From positions 16,861-80,860 of the forward strand of contig CAZFEK010000015.1 in the NCBI GenBank assembly GCA_964517465.1: a stretch of DNA of 64,000 nucleotides. The letters are read 5' to 3'. The stretch's first letter is position 1. Every line of letters starts with the position of its first letter. The notes under the pieces were generated by a model that did not search any database, was not told where the DNA came from, and was given only the letters and a program-made list of their open reading frames with translations. The DNA comes from JACPUX01 sp964517465. GTDB lineage: Bacteria; Pseudomonadota; Gammaproteobacteria; Burkholderiales; Casimicrobiaceae. Below are positions 34,765 to 42,855 of the stretch, piece after piece. Made by a program: the position numbers and the translations under genes.

Positions 34765-34888
34765 GCCGGCCGCGCTACGCCAGGTCGGAAGCGGGCAAGC
34801 TTAATCGTCGACCAGCGCTTTGTATATGCCTGCCGCGTCATGCCCGCCGAGATCCGCGACATCGGCGCGAGAAGAGCCGCGCTCGCGC

Positions 34889-34894
34889 TACAAT
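34889..34894 (+). promoter_or_regulatory. Candidate -10 element upstream of purU
   Basis: TACAAT lies 25 bases before the purU ATG at 34920. No good -35 is seen at the usual distance, so this is a tentative call. Confidence 0.25.
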
Positions 34895-34919
34895 ATTGCG
34901 CCTTCCGAGAACCTCGCCC

Positions 34920-35774
34920 ATGCGCCCAGAACGCTTCTACACCCTCAACATCACCTGCCCCGATCGCCCGGGGATCATCGCCGCAGTCGCCGGATTCATC
35001 GCCGGCCATCGCGGCTCTATTGCCGAGGCCAATTACCACCAGGCCGACGGCGTGTTTTTCATGCGCCAGGAGATCGACGCCGCTTCGCTGCCCTTCGGAA
35101 TCGACGAACTGCGCCTGCGTTTTGCACCCCTCGCCCACGAATATCAGATGGCCTGGGGCGTGACCGACTCGGCGCTGCCCAAGCGAGTAATCGTCCTGGT
35201 GAGCAAACACGATCACTGCCTCAATGATTTGCTTTACCGCTGGCGGGCCAAGGATCTGCAGTTCGAGATTCCGTGCGTCATCTCCAATCATCCCGACCTG
35301 CAGAGCTTCGTCGATTGGCACGGCATTCCTTTTCATCATGTTCCGATGACCGCGTCAACCAAGTCCGAAGGCTTTCGCGAGGTTCGCCGGCTGTTCGAGA
35401 ACCACCGCGGCGACGTAATGGTTCTGGCGCGCTTCATGCAGATTCTGCCGCCGGAGCTCTGCGCCAGCTACCCCAATCGCATCATCAACATTCATCACAG
35501 CTTTTTGCCCTCATTCATCGGCGCCAAACCCTACCACCAAGCCTATGAGCGCGGGGTGAAGCTAATCGGCGCTACTTGCCATTACGTCACCGGTGAGCTG
35601 GACGCCGGTCCCATCATCGAGCAGGACGTGGTCCGCATAGATCACAGCGATCAGGTCGAAGACGTGGTGCAATACGGCAAGGAAGTAGAGCGCTCGGTGC
35701 TCGCCCGAGGCCTGCGCTATCACCTCGAAGACCGGGTGCTGGTGCACGGCAACAAAACCGTGGTGTTCAAATAG
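34920..35774 (+). CDS. purU: Formyltetrahydrofolate deformylase
   Basis: PurU hydrolyses 10-formyl-THF to THF and formate, balancing one-carbon pools. The 284-residue product has an N-terminal ACT domain (FYTLNITCPDRPGIIAAVAGFIA) and a C-terminal formyltransferase-like domain with VLARFMQILP, the catalytic NIHHSFLPSFIGAKPYHQAY and GATCHYVTGELDAGPIIEQDV. The chosen ATG matches the family N-terminus. It fits beside the hut operon because histidine breakdown and formate handling feed one-carbon metabolism. Confidence 0.97.
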   Translation: MRPERFYTLNITCPDRPGIIAAVAGFIAGHRGSIAEANYHQADGVFFMRQEIDAASLPFGIDELRLRFAPLAHEYQMAWGVTDSALPKRVIVLVSKHDHCLNDLLYRWRAKDLQFEIPCVISNHPDLQSFVDWHGIPFHHVPMTASTKSEGFREVRRLFENHRGDVMVLARFMQILPPELCASYPNRIINIHHSFLPSFIGAKPYHQAYERGVKLIGATCHYVTGELDAGPIIEQDVVRIDHSDQVEDVVQYGKEVERSVLARGLRYHLEDRVLVHGNKTVVFK

Positions 35775-35846
35775 GAAAACGGGCCGCCCCCATCTGCTGG
35801 CAAAGGCGGGGCACCCGCAATCCTTCCTCAAGCAAAAACACCTGCG

Positions 35847-35858
35847 GCCGTTAACGGC
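35847..35858. repeat. 12-bp perfect palindrome before the YjfB-like gene
   Basis: GCCGTTAACGGC ends two bases before the ATG at 35861, where a Shine-Dalgarno sequence would be expected. It could be a regulator site or an RNA fold masking the start. Confidence 0.35.
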
Positions 35859-35860
35859 GC

Positions 35861-36058
35861 ATGGGCACCGATGTCACCTCCATCGCCAATCTGGCCACTC
35901 AGCTTGCCGCCGTCCGTAATCATCAGGCGGTGAGTCTGGCCGTGCTCAAGAAGGCGCTGGACATCGAAAAGAATAGCGCCGAAGTTTTGATTCAGGTGCT
36001 CGAAGCGGCTGGCCCAAGCACCAGCACGCTCGGCTCGAACATCAACACCTACGCCTGA
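35861..36058 (+). CDS. YjfB-family putative motility protein
   Basis: The product is a 65-residue protein matching the small YjfB family by pattern: N-terminal DVTSIANLATQLAAVRNHQAVSLAVLKKALDIEKNSAEVLIQVLE (read in parts), then a short Ser/Thr/Gly tail. Members are found near motility genes in several bacteria, and their role is not settled. There is no Shine-Dalgarno sequence; a 12-bp palindrome occupies that place. A hairpin (36085-36101) follows. No flagellar genes are nearby. Confidence 0.75.
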   Translation: MGTDVTSIANLATQLAAVRNHQAVSLAVLKKALDIEKNSAEVLIQVLEAAGPSTSTLGSNINTYA

Positions 36059-36084
36059 TTCCCTTGGGCCGCCCACTGGCCCAG

Positions 36085-36101
36085 GCCCCGGTTTCCGGGG
36101 C
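36085..36101 (+). terminator. Hairpin after the YjfB-like gene
   Basis: A perfect 7-bp GC stem (GCCCCGG / CCGGGGC) with loop TTT lies 27 bases past the stop. The following bases are not a pure U-tract, so termination may be partial. Confidence 0.45.
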
Positions 36102-36161
36102 GCGACGGCTTCCGTCTGTGTTTCCGACCTAAATCCCAAGAAATAGAAAAACCACGAACGC

Positions 36162-36190
36162 TTGTTGTCAATGCGAATCATTCGTATTAT
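36162..36190 (+). promoter_or_regulatory. Fur-controlled promoter of the iron-uptake operon
   Basis: A -35 TTGTTG (36162-36167) and a -10 TATTAT (36185-36190) are spaced by exactly 17 bases. Between and over the -10 lies a near-perfect 19-bp Fur box (36170-36188, AATGCGAATCATTCGTATT, with 16 of 19 positions symmetric), so iron-loaded Fur would block RNA polymerase. The downstream genes encode iron uptake proteins, which supports the call. Confidence 0.82.
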
Positions 36191-36242
36191 TATTCGCCTT
36201 AATTGACCACCCTCATCCGCAAGTCTCAGAAAGGAGCCATGC

Positions 36243-36434
36243 ATGCCCTTGCCCAAACCACGCGCCGATAACCTCCCCGGCCTTGGCCAGGCCAAGGCCA
36301 CCGGACGGGAGATCGTCACTTTGCCGCCCGATTTTTGGCTCACCGGCCCGCCGCCGGCCCTGCTTTGGCAGACCGTGGGCACGGGGGCAATGCGCATCGC
36401 CTATGCCCGCCCCTTGCCGGAAATGTTGTCTTGA
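36243..36434 (+). CDS. Unrecognised 63-residue protein, first gene of the Fur-regulated operon
   Basis: I do not recognise this protein. It has a strong Shine-Dalgarno sequence (AAGGAG, six bases before the ATG) and lies directly behind the Fur-boxed promoter, so translation is likely. The sequence is Pro-rich with a central segment GREIVTLPPDFWLTGPPPALLWQTVG and shows no signal peptide, no Cys and no His. In betaproteobacteria the small HemP protein often occupies a comparable place in Fur-controlled operons, and the segment GREIV is vaguely like its start, but the rest does not match. A different ATG at 36239 leads to only ten codons. Confidence 0.6.
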   Translation: MPLPKPRADNLPGLGQAKATGREIVTLPPDFWLTGPPPALLWQTVGTGAMRIAYARPLPEMLS

Positions 36435-36466
36435 AACGAGAAACCCCTCCCCACCCGAGAACCTTC

Positions 36467-37012
36467 ATGTCTACATCTAAGAAACTATTTTGCGCCCTCG
36501 CCCTGAGCGCTTTGCTCGCCACCCCGGCCCTGGCCCTCGAATACCCCATAGGCGTCCCGCAGCACCGCGCCGGCATGGAAATCGCCGCGGTGTATTTGCA
36601 GCCCGTGGAAATGGAACCTGAGGGCATGATGAGAAAAGCGTCCGAGTCGGACGTACACATCGAAGCCGACATCCATGCCCTCTCCAACAACCCCAACGGT
36701 TTCGAGGAAGGCGCTTGGATTCCTTACCTCGTGGTCAAGTACGAGGTCAGCAAAATCGGCGGCGACTTCAAAGTGGCCGGCGAATTCATGCCCATGGTGG
36801 CCAACGACGGCCCGCATTACGGCGACAACATCAAGCTTTCCGGCCCAGGCAAATACAAGGTGAAATACACCATCCTGCCGCCCTCGGAAAACAAACACGC
36901 GCACTTCGGGCGGCACACCGACCGCGCCACCGGCGTGCGGCCATGGTTCAAACCTTTCGAGGTGGAATATGAGTTCACCTATGTGGGCATAGGCAAGAAG
37001 GGCGGCTACTGA
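36467..37012 (+). CDS. ftrA: Periplasmic iron-binding protein, P19/FtrA family
   Basis: The 181-residue protein has a signal peptide (KKLFCALALSALLATPALA) and matches the P19/Tp34/FtrA iron-transport family: YPIGVPQHRAGMEIAAVYLQPVEM with its metal-binding His/Met set, EADIHALSNNPNGFEEGAWIPYLVVKYEV, and FGRHTDRATGVRPWFKPFEVEYEF. These periplasmic proteins bind Fe (and Cu) and hand iron to an FTR1 permease. It is one base before the porin gene. Family assignment is by motif. Confidence 0.92.
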   Translation: MSTSKKLFCALALSALLATPALALEYPIGVPQHRAGMEIAAVYLQPVEMEPEGMMRKASESDVHIEADIHALSNNPNGFEEGAWIPYLVVKYEVSKIGGDFKVAGEFMPMVANDGPHYGDNIKLSGPGKYKVKYTILPPSENKHAHFGRHTDRATGVRPWFKPFEVEYEFTYVGIGKKGGY

Positions 37013-37013
37013 C

Positions 37014-38483
37014 ATGCGCTTTGCCCCCCTTGCCCTGGCGCTGCTCGCCGCCGGCCTCGCCGCGCCCGCCACCGCGGCCAATGACAACGCCCAATGGCAA
37101 AAACTTCTCGACCGCCTGGAGCGCCTCGAAACCCGCAACGCCGAACTCGAAAAGGAAGTGAAGGCCTTGAAGAGCGAGCGCGAGGCCGTGGCCAAAGGCC
37201 TCGACAGCGAGCGCGTTTCGCAATATGAGCCGGAACTCACCGCGCGCCTGAAGGCGGTGGAAAAAGACGTTCTGGACATGAAAAAGCCCGCCAAACTGGC
37301 CGAAAAACTCGACGGCGTCGCGGTCAGCGCGGCCCTGAGCACCCTCGCGCAGCGCGCTGCGGGGCTGCCCGAAGGCACGGCCGAGGGCGGCAGCCAGCTC
37401 AACTACCGTGCCGACGTCACTGTGGAATTGCCGCTGGACCCCTTGGGCGACATCGACCAGAAGCTCTTCGGCCATGTGCGCATCGGCCAGGGCCTGGGCC
37501 TCAACACGGCGCTGGGCAATCTCGGTCACTTCGCCAGCGCACCCAATGCCGTGGCTTTCCGCGCCAGCGGCGCCTCGCCCGACGATTCGGTGGCGGTGCT
37601 GGGACAGGCCTGGTACCAGGCGAGCATCCCGCTGCCTTTGGGCGGATTCAAGCAGCGTTCCAAGGAGAAGCTCGAAGTCACTTTCGGCAAGGTCGACATT
37701 TTCGGTTTCTTCGATCAGAACGAAGTCGCCGGCGACGAGAGCGCGCAGTTCCTCAATTCGGTGTTCGTGCATAACCCGCTCCTGGATGCGGGCGGAGAAG
37801 TGGGCGTCGACGCCAACGGCTTCCAGCCCGGCTTCATTGCGTCCTACCTCAATGAAACCAACAAGAGCGAAGCGTGGCGCGTGTCGCTGGGCGTGTTCGG
37901 GGCGGGCGACAAGGGCGCCAATTACCAAAGGAGCTTTACCGCCCCGCTGGCCATGCTGCAAGCGGAGAAAAAACTGCGTTTCAGCGGCCTGTCGGGCAAT
38001 TACCGCGCCTACGCCTGGACGCGCGGCAAGACCGTGGAGTTCGACGGCAGCACGGTACACCGCCACAGCGGCGTGGGGATGTCCATAGACCAGCAGGCGG
38101 CCGACCACTTGCGTCTGTTCGCGCGCTACGGGCGCATGCTCAAGGGCGATCTGGCCTTCAACCAGGCCCTGGCCGCGGGTGCGGAAGTGAACGGCAGCCT
38201 TTGGGGCCGAGGCGCGGATGCCTTAGGGCTCGGGTTTTCCTGGCTCAAGGCCAGTAGCGCCTACCGCAACGCCGGCGGCGCCCTCGATCTGGACGGTGAC
38301 GGCATCCCCGACGCGAGTTTCAACCCCGCGGGAGCCGAGAAAGTGGCGGAAATCTACTACCGCTACCGCATCACACCCCAGTTCGAGATCAGCCCGGACT
38401 TCCAATGGATCGCCCGCGGCGGCGCCAACCCCGAGGCGCGTCAGGTCAAGCTTTTTGGCCTGCGCGCCAATCTGAGCTATTGA
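37014..38483 (+). CDS. Outer-membrane porin (OprB-like) inside the iron operon
   Basis: The 489-residue product has a signal peptide (ending PATAA), an N-terminal coiled-coil segment (WQKLLDRLERLETRNAELEKEVKAL, residues about 26-60) and a long beta-barrel domain ending in a terminal strand with a final aromatic residue (GLRANLSY), the usual C-terminal signal for outer-membrane assembly. The mid-part (GHVRIGQGLGLNTALGNL, EVTFGKVDIFGFFDQNEVAGDESAQFLN) resembles OprB/carbohydrate-selective porins. It starts one base after ftrA and is seven bases ahead of the cupredoxin gene, so it is part of the operon. A role in letting iron or an iron chelate across the outer membrane is inference. Confidence 0.82.
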   Translation: MRFAPLALALLAAGLAAPATAANDNAQWQKLLDRLERLETRNAELEKEVKALKSEREAVAKGLDSERVSQYEPELTARLKAVEKDVLDMKKPAKLAEKLDGVAVSAALSTLAQRAAGLPEGTAEGGSQLNYRADVTVELPLDPLGDIDQKLFGHVRIGQGLGLNTALGNLGHFASAPNAVAFRASGASPDDSVAVLGQAWYQASIPLPLGGFKQRSKEKLEVTFGKVDIFGFFDQNEVAGDESAQFLNSVFVHNPLLDAGGEVGVDANGFQPGFIASYLNETNKSEAWRVSLGVFGAGDKGANYQRSFTAPLAMLQAEKKLRFSGLSGNYRAYAWTRGKTVEFDGSTVHRHSGVGMSIDQQAADHLRLFARYGRMLKGDLAFNQALAAGAEVNGSLWGRGADALGLGFSWLKASSAYRNAGGALDLDGDGIPDASFNPAGAEKVAEIYYRYRITPQFEISPDFQWIARGGANPEARQVKLFGLRANLSY

Positions 38484-38490
38484 GCCGGCG

Positions 38491-38820
38491 ATGCGATACG
38501 CGGCGCTGCTTTTCTTCTTGTTGTCGGGTGTCCCCTGGGCGGTGGAGGCCCAGGAGCCGCCCACTTTCGTGCTGGTGATGAAAGACGGCCGGCTCCTGCC
38601 CGAAACCCTGCAAGTGCCCGCCCATCAGAAGTTCCGGCTGGAAGTGCGCAACGAAGGCCAAAGCGCCGCCGAATTCGAAAGCCTCGAACTGCGCAAGGAA
38701 TCGGTGCTCGCCCCGGGGGTGACGAGAACGCTGGTGTTCGCCCCCTTGAAGCCCGGCAGCTACAAGTTTTTCGACGAGTTCCACCCGGCCACCGCGCAGG
38801 GTTTGATCGTGGCGAAATAG
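38491..38820 (+). CDS. ftrB: Cupredoxin-domain protein (FtrB-like)
   Basis: The 109-residue product has a signal peptide (MRYAALLFFLLSGVPWAVEA) and a cupredoxin fold of the FtrB/EfeO-N type: LVMKDGRLLPETLQVPAHQKFRLEVRNEGQSAAEFESLELRKESVLAPG and the tail YKFFDEFHPATAQGLIVAK, with a His near the C-terminus. These proteins are proposed to oxidise or pass Fe(II) to the permease. The stop is followed by AGGAGG, which serves the TTG start of the permease gene. Confidence 0.88.
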   Translation: MRYAALLFFLLSGVPWAVEAQEPPTFVLVMKDGRLLPETLQVPAHQKFRLEVRNEGQSAAEFESLELRKESVLAPGVTRTLVFAPLKPGSYKFFDEFHPATAQGLIVAK

Positions 38821-38830
38821 GAGGCCGACC

Positions 38831-39628
38831 TTGGGAAATGCGTTTTTTGTGGTGTGGCGCGAGAGTCTCGAGGCGCTGCTGGTGGCCGGCATTCTTTTCG
38901 CCTGGCTCCAGATCAACGACCCCAGCGGCAAGGGCCGGCGCGCTTTGATCGGCGGGCTCGCCGCCGGTGTCGCGCTGGCCGCGGTGCTGGCTTGGGCGCT
39001 CATCACCGTGCAGGACGGGTTGAGCGGCAACGCGCTCGAAGTCTTCCAGACCGCGGCGCTTCTGGTGGCCGCAGGGCTCATCACCCAAATGGTGTTGTGG
39101 ATGCATCACCATGGGCGCGAGTTGCGCAGCCGTCTCCACGGCGAGCTGACGCGGGCGCAGCAGCGCGCCGGCACGCTGGGGGTGGCCGCGGTGGCGGCAC
39201 TCGCGGTCGCCCGCGAAGGTGCCGAAACGGTGATCTTTCTCTACGGCATGGCGCAAGGCGGCGCGGCCCAAGGACTCGCGCTGGGAGCGCTGGGCGGCTT
39301 CGCCGCGGCGGTGCTCACCGCGGTGATCGCCGCCAAAAGCCTCGCCCGCCTCAAGCTGACGCTGCTTCTGCGCGTGTCGGCGCTGCTTTTGCTGGTGCTG
39401 GCTTCATCCCTGCTCGTCGCGGCCGTCGACCGCATGATCGGCGCCGATTGGCTGCCCGCCCTCCTCGACCCGGTGTGGGACGCGAGCCCCTTGCTCGACG
39501 ACGCCAGCACCACGGGCAAAGTTTTTGCCGACCTCTCCGGCTATCGGGCTCGACCGGCGCTCACCACGCTCCTTGCCTGGGCCGGCTATTGGCTGCTGGT
39601 GGTTTACGCCTGGCGCCGAGCGAGATGA
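38831..39628 (+). CDS. ftrC: FTR1-family iron permease (FtrC-like), TTG start
   Basis: The 265-residue product is an FTR1-type high-affinity iron permease. Two REXXE motifs are visible: WRESLEALL near residue 9-16 and AREGAETVIFLYG near residue 124-133, plus about seven hydrophobic segments. The start is TTG at 38831, supported by a strong AGGAGG six bases upstream. The stop overlaps the polyferredoxin ATG (ATGA). It would carry Fe across the inner membrane with electrons from the last operon protein. Confidence 0.93.
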   Translation: MGNAFFVVWRESLEALLVAGILFAWLQINDPSGKGRRALIGGLAAGVALAAVLAWALITVQDGLSGNALEVFQTAALLVAAGLITQMVLWMHHHGRELRSRLHGELTRAQQRAGTLGVAAVAALAVAREGAETVIFLYGMAQGGAAQGLALGALGGFAAAVLTAVIAAKSLARLKLTLLLRVSALLLLVLASSLLVAAVDRMIGADWLPALLDPVWDASPLLDDASTTGKVFADLSGYRARPALTTLLAWAGYWLLVVYAWRRAR

Positions 39629-41031
39629 ATCATCGGGTGATCGCCATCGAAGCGCCGCGTGGCAGCCTGCCCGCGCCCGCCGGGCGGCTTGCCGCGCTGG
39701 GGCTGTTCCTGCGCCGGCACCGGCCCCTCATCCTGGGCATGCAGTGGGCGGTGGTGCTGATTTATGCCGCGCTCATCGTCGTGCCGCTGTTCCTGCCGCT
39801 GCCGCCGGAGAGCGCGCACCTTTGGGACAACTTGCGGCTCTTCGCGCAGTTCGTGTTCTGGGGCTTGTGGTGGCCGGGGGTGATGGCCGCCACGGTCTTG
39901 CTGGGGCGCATGTGGTGCGGACTGCTCTGCCCCGAAGGCGCGCTCTCGGAATGGGCGAGCCGCTACGGCCGCGGCCGCGCCCTGCCGCGCTGGCTGAAGT
40001 GGCCGGGCTGGCCGCTCTTCGCCTTTCTCGCCACCACGCTCTACGGGCAACTGGTCAGCGTGTACGAATACCCGCAAGCCGCCGCCCTGATTCTGGGCGG
40101 CTCGACCCTTGCCGCCATCGCGATCGGTTTGATGTACGGTCGTGAGAAACGCATCTGGTGCCGCTACCTCTGCCCGGCATCGGGGGTGTTCGCGGTACTC
40201 GCCAAAATCGCGCCGCTCCATTACCGCGTCGACCGCGATGCCTGGGCGCGATACCGCGGCCCGGTGGTGCCGGTGAACTGCGCCCCGCTCGTGGATGTGC
40301 GACGAATGCAAAGCACTTCCGAATGCCATGCCTGCGGCCGCTGCGCCGGGCAACGTGAAGCCGTGAACTTCAGCGCGCGCTCGCCCTTCGCCGAAGTGCT
40401 GGACGTCGACACTCCGGCGCGGCGGGTCGATGCCTTGACCCTGCTGTTCGGCATTCTGGGTGTGGCAAGCGCCGCTTTCCAATGGACGGTCAGCCCGTGG
40501 TTTCGGGATCTGAAACTTTTTCTCGCCGAGCGGCTGGTGGAGCGCGAATGGTTCGCACTGCTCGACAACGATGCGCCTTGGTGGCTCCTGACCCACTACC
40601 CCGAGGCCAATGATCTTTTCACTTGGCTCGATGGCACGCTGATCGTCGCCTACCTGCTGGGCGGGGGCTTTGCTCTGGGCGGCTTGCTGCTGCTTGCCCC
40701 GCTCGCCGCCTCGCGTCTCCTCGCCGATGCGCGGCTTTCCTGGGAACGACTCACCCTGGCCCTCACGCCGCTGGCCGCCGCCAGCGTGATCCTCGGCCTC
40801 ACCATGCTCACCGTGAGCCACTTGAAGGCGGAGCATGTGTGGCTGGGTTGGTTGCCCGCTTTCCGCCTCTGCCTTCTTGCCCTGGGCAGCATCACCTCGC
40901 TGTGGCTGGTCGCACAGCTTGTGCGCCGGGCGAGCTGTGCCAGCCAGCGCCAAATGCTCGCCAGTGCCCTGATGGTGCTGCCCGTGGCGGTGATGAGCGC
41001 CACCTGGGGCATGGTGTTCTGGGTGTGGTAA
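39625..41031 (+). CDS. ftrD: Membrane polyferredoxin (FtrD-like)
   Basis: The 468-residue membrane protein has about eight hydrophobic segments and cysteine clusters typical of NapH/FtrD ferredoxins: RMWCGLLCPEGALSEW, RIWCRYLCPASGVF and STECHACGRCAGQ. It should pass electrons to the iron permease reaction. Its ATG at 39625 overlaps the ftrC stop; the open frame before it is a shadow of ftrC. The C-terminus (QRQMLASALMVLPVAVMSATWGMVFWVW, in parts) has a remnant counterpart at 45478-45562. Confidence 0.93.
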   Translation: MNHRVIAIEAPRGSLPAPAGRLAALGLFLRRHRPLILGMQWAVVLIYAALIVVPLFLPLPPESAHLWDNLRLFAQFVFWGLWWPGVMAATVLLGRMWCGLLCPEGALSEWASRYGRGRALPRWLKWPGWPLFAFLATTLYGQLVSVYEYPQAAALILGGSTLAAIAIGLMYGREKRIWCRYLCPASGVFAVLAKIAPLHYRVDRDAWARYRGPVVPVNCAPLVDVRRMQSTSECHACGRCAGQREAVNFSARSPFAEVLDVDTPARRVDALTLLFGILGVASAAFQWTVSPWFRDLKLFLAERLVEREWFALLDNDAPWWLLTHYPEANDLFTWLDGTLIVAYLLGGGFALGGLLLLAPLAASRLLADARLSWERLTLALTPLAAASVILGLTMLTVSHLKAEHVWLGWLPAFRLCLLALGSITSLWLVAQLVRRASCASQRQMLASALMVLPVAVMSATWGMVFWVW

Positions 41032-41235
41032 GGGCGACGACTTGGGCGGTCGGTGCCAAGAAGTGCTCGGCAAAAAAGCCGCCAGGCGCGACGCCCCCTC
41101 CCGCCGCTTGCTCCTGGCAATCGATCGAGAGGAATCGGAAAGCTCGCGGAGGATTGGACCGCGAAGCCGACCGGTCCGGTCGCTTTACACCGCTGCGGCT
41201 CCGACCCAGAGTTTTCGCCGGGACGAGCTTCGCGC

Positions 41236-42855
41236 TCAGACAGAGCCGAGGCAGCTCGTATCGGCGAGACGATAACCACCTTCCACCGCGGCATGAGCCA
41301 TGAAGCGTTCGATGGCGTGATGCAAGGTGCAGTCCACTTGACCGCATTCGCGCTCGAAGTCCAGCAAGCCGGGGGCGGCGGTGAGCAGCTGCGCAATCGC
41401 CCGAGGTCGCAGCCAAAACATCGTGCCAGCGGGAAAATGGGTGGCGCGCGCTTTCACGCCCAGGTTCAAGCACAAGTGCTCGACCAGCGTCCCCGTTCCG
41501 CAGCGCCACTTCTCCTGGCTGAACAGCTGGTTGGCCGGAGCGAGCATCCCCACCTCCGGCCTGGCCTCGAGGTAACCCAGGATCGCCTCGATGCGCTCCG
41601 TCGAACCGGCCAGTTCCTCCACTGCAGTATGACGCCAGGCCTCACCCCCGCCCAGCACCTGGCTGCCTTCTCTGTCGGTCATGTGAACGGATTTCTTGCC
41701 ATGCAGTTTGAGCACAAATTCGTAGGCATCGGCCCCCACGCTGCGCAATACGTGCAGAAAGGGCAACACGTCGCGGCCAAGGTTGCGCACCCCGAAGACG
41801 ATGGCATCGGGGCAATCCCGGCGGATTCTGGCGCGCACCGCGGGTGCAATGACCAGGGGCGTGCTGACGTAGACGTCGGCGGCGATAGGGAAAGCCCTCA
41901 GGACCTTCAGGAACTCCGGCCAGAGCTCGGGGTAATACAGATGAACAATGACCGCGACGCGCGGCCGGACGGTGCTTCGCCACTCCAGCGTTGGCAGGGC
42001 CGCTGCGGCTGGCGGGCAAACCATGGAGGGTCGACTCGGATCGCGCAGAAATCCCGGCAACCAGCCTGGCAAGCGCTCACCGCGCTGCCCCATCAAGCGA
42101 AGGAAGGCGAGGTTCTGCCCCGGTGGGAAGCGATTTTGGGCGAACCGCCGAGCGTTCTCCAACCACAGCTGCTGCACCGGCGCTCCGATTCCTGTGAGTT
42201 TGAAGGGTTCGCCACCCCAGGTGCTGCGTCGCCCGGTAAGCACGATCGCACTGGCCGCAAGTTTTGCGTCATCGACGCCGTGGTGCACCGAACCGGCAAT
42301 CAGATCGAGCGCTTCGTGCGGGCGGGGTTCAACTTCCGGCCGGAGACTATCCCAACTGACCGTCGGGCAAGGCACCGAAAAATCGACCCCGGCGGGAGCT
42401 TGGCTTGGCATGACCAGGCGCTCGATCCAGGCGACCGAGGATACGCCGGTGGCGCGTAGACTGCGAACGAATGAATCGACCTCGGTGAACCCCCGTTGAA
42501 CCTTGGGGGCCGCGTCGATCAGCACCGTGGGAGAGACCGCTTCCCCTCGTCGCAAGACTCCCGCTTCCAGAAGCCGGGCGACGCACTGCAACAAGGGCTG
42601 GACTGCGTCGGCCAGCGCATTCTGGCGCACGCAGGGCATGATCGCCACGCCAAAGTCTCGGTGGCAACGAATCGCAGCGGCCACCGCAGCATCAGGGTCA
42701 GTACCCAAGGGCATGACCACCGCTGCGAAGCAGTTCCCGGTTTCCGCCAACACCTGCCCTACATCCCAGGTCTCGGCCGATCCGACGCGCTCGTCCAGTA
42801 GCACCCAGGCGACGCCTCTCCCACCCGCTGCAGGTTTGATGCTCGCCTCAGCCAC
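41236..42855 (-). CDS. RgpF-like glycan assembly protein (rhamnan synthesis F)
   Basis: The 539-residue product carries a C-terminal rhamnan-synthesis-F domain from about residue 300: RVAVIVHLYYPELWPEFLKVL, VYVSTPLVIAPAV, FGVRNLGRDVLPFL, FVLKLHGKKSVHM and FPAGTMFWLRPRAI. The N-terminal half (residues 1-290) is unassigned; in other genomes RgpF domains are joined to glycan-modifying domains such as WbsX. It starts at GTG and overlaps the stop of the SEC-C protein gene by eight bases, so the two are coupled. It is probably involved in cell-surface polysaccharide or glycoprotein glycan; the sugar is unknown. Confidence 0.8.
   Translation of the reverse strand: MAEASIKPAAGGRGVAWVLLDERVGSAETWDVGQVLAETGNCFAAVVMPLGTDPDAAVAAAIRCHRDFGVAIMPCVRQNALADAVQPLLQCVARLLEAGVLRRGEAVSPTVLIDAAPKVQRGFTEVDSFVRSLRATGVSSVAWIERLVMPSQAPAGVDFSVPCPTVSWDSLRPEVEPRPHEALDLIAGSVHHGVDDAKLAASAIVLTGRRSTWGGEPFKLTGIGAPVQQLWLENARRFAQNRFPPGQNLAFLRLMGQRGERLPGWLPGFLRDPSRPSMVCPPAAAALPTLEWRSTVRPRVAVIVHLYYPELWPEFLKVLRAFPIAADVYVSTPLVIAPAVRARIRRDCPDAIVFGVRNLGRDVLPFLHVLRSVGADAYEFVLKLHGKKSVHMTDREGSQVLGGGEAWRHTAVEELAGSTERIEAILGYLEARPEVGMLAPANQLFSQEKWRCGTGTLVEHLCLNLGVKARATHFPAGTMFWLRPRAIAQLLTAAPGLLDFERECGQVDCTLHHAIERFMAHAAVEGGYRLADTSCLGSV

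Noticed and set aside
38854..39624. The upstream extension of the polyferredoxin frame (725 codons in all)
   Set aside because: It overlaps ftrC in another phase; the ATG at 39625 with ATGA overlap and the family N-terminus mark the real start.
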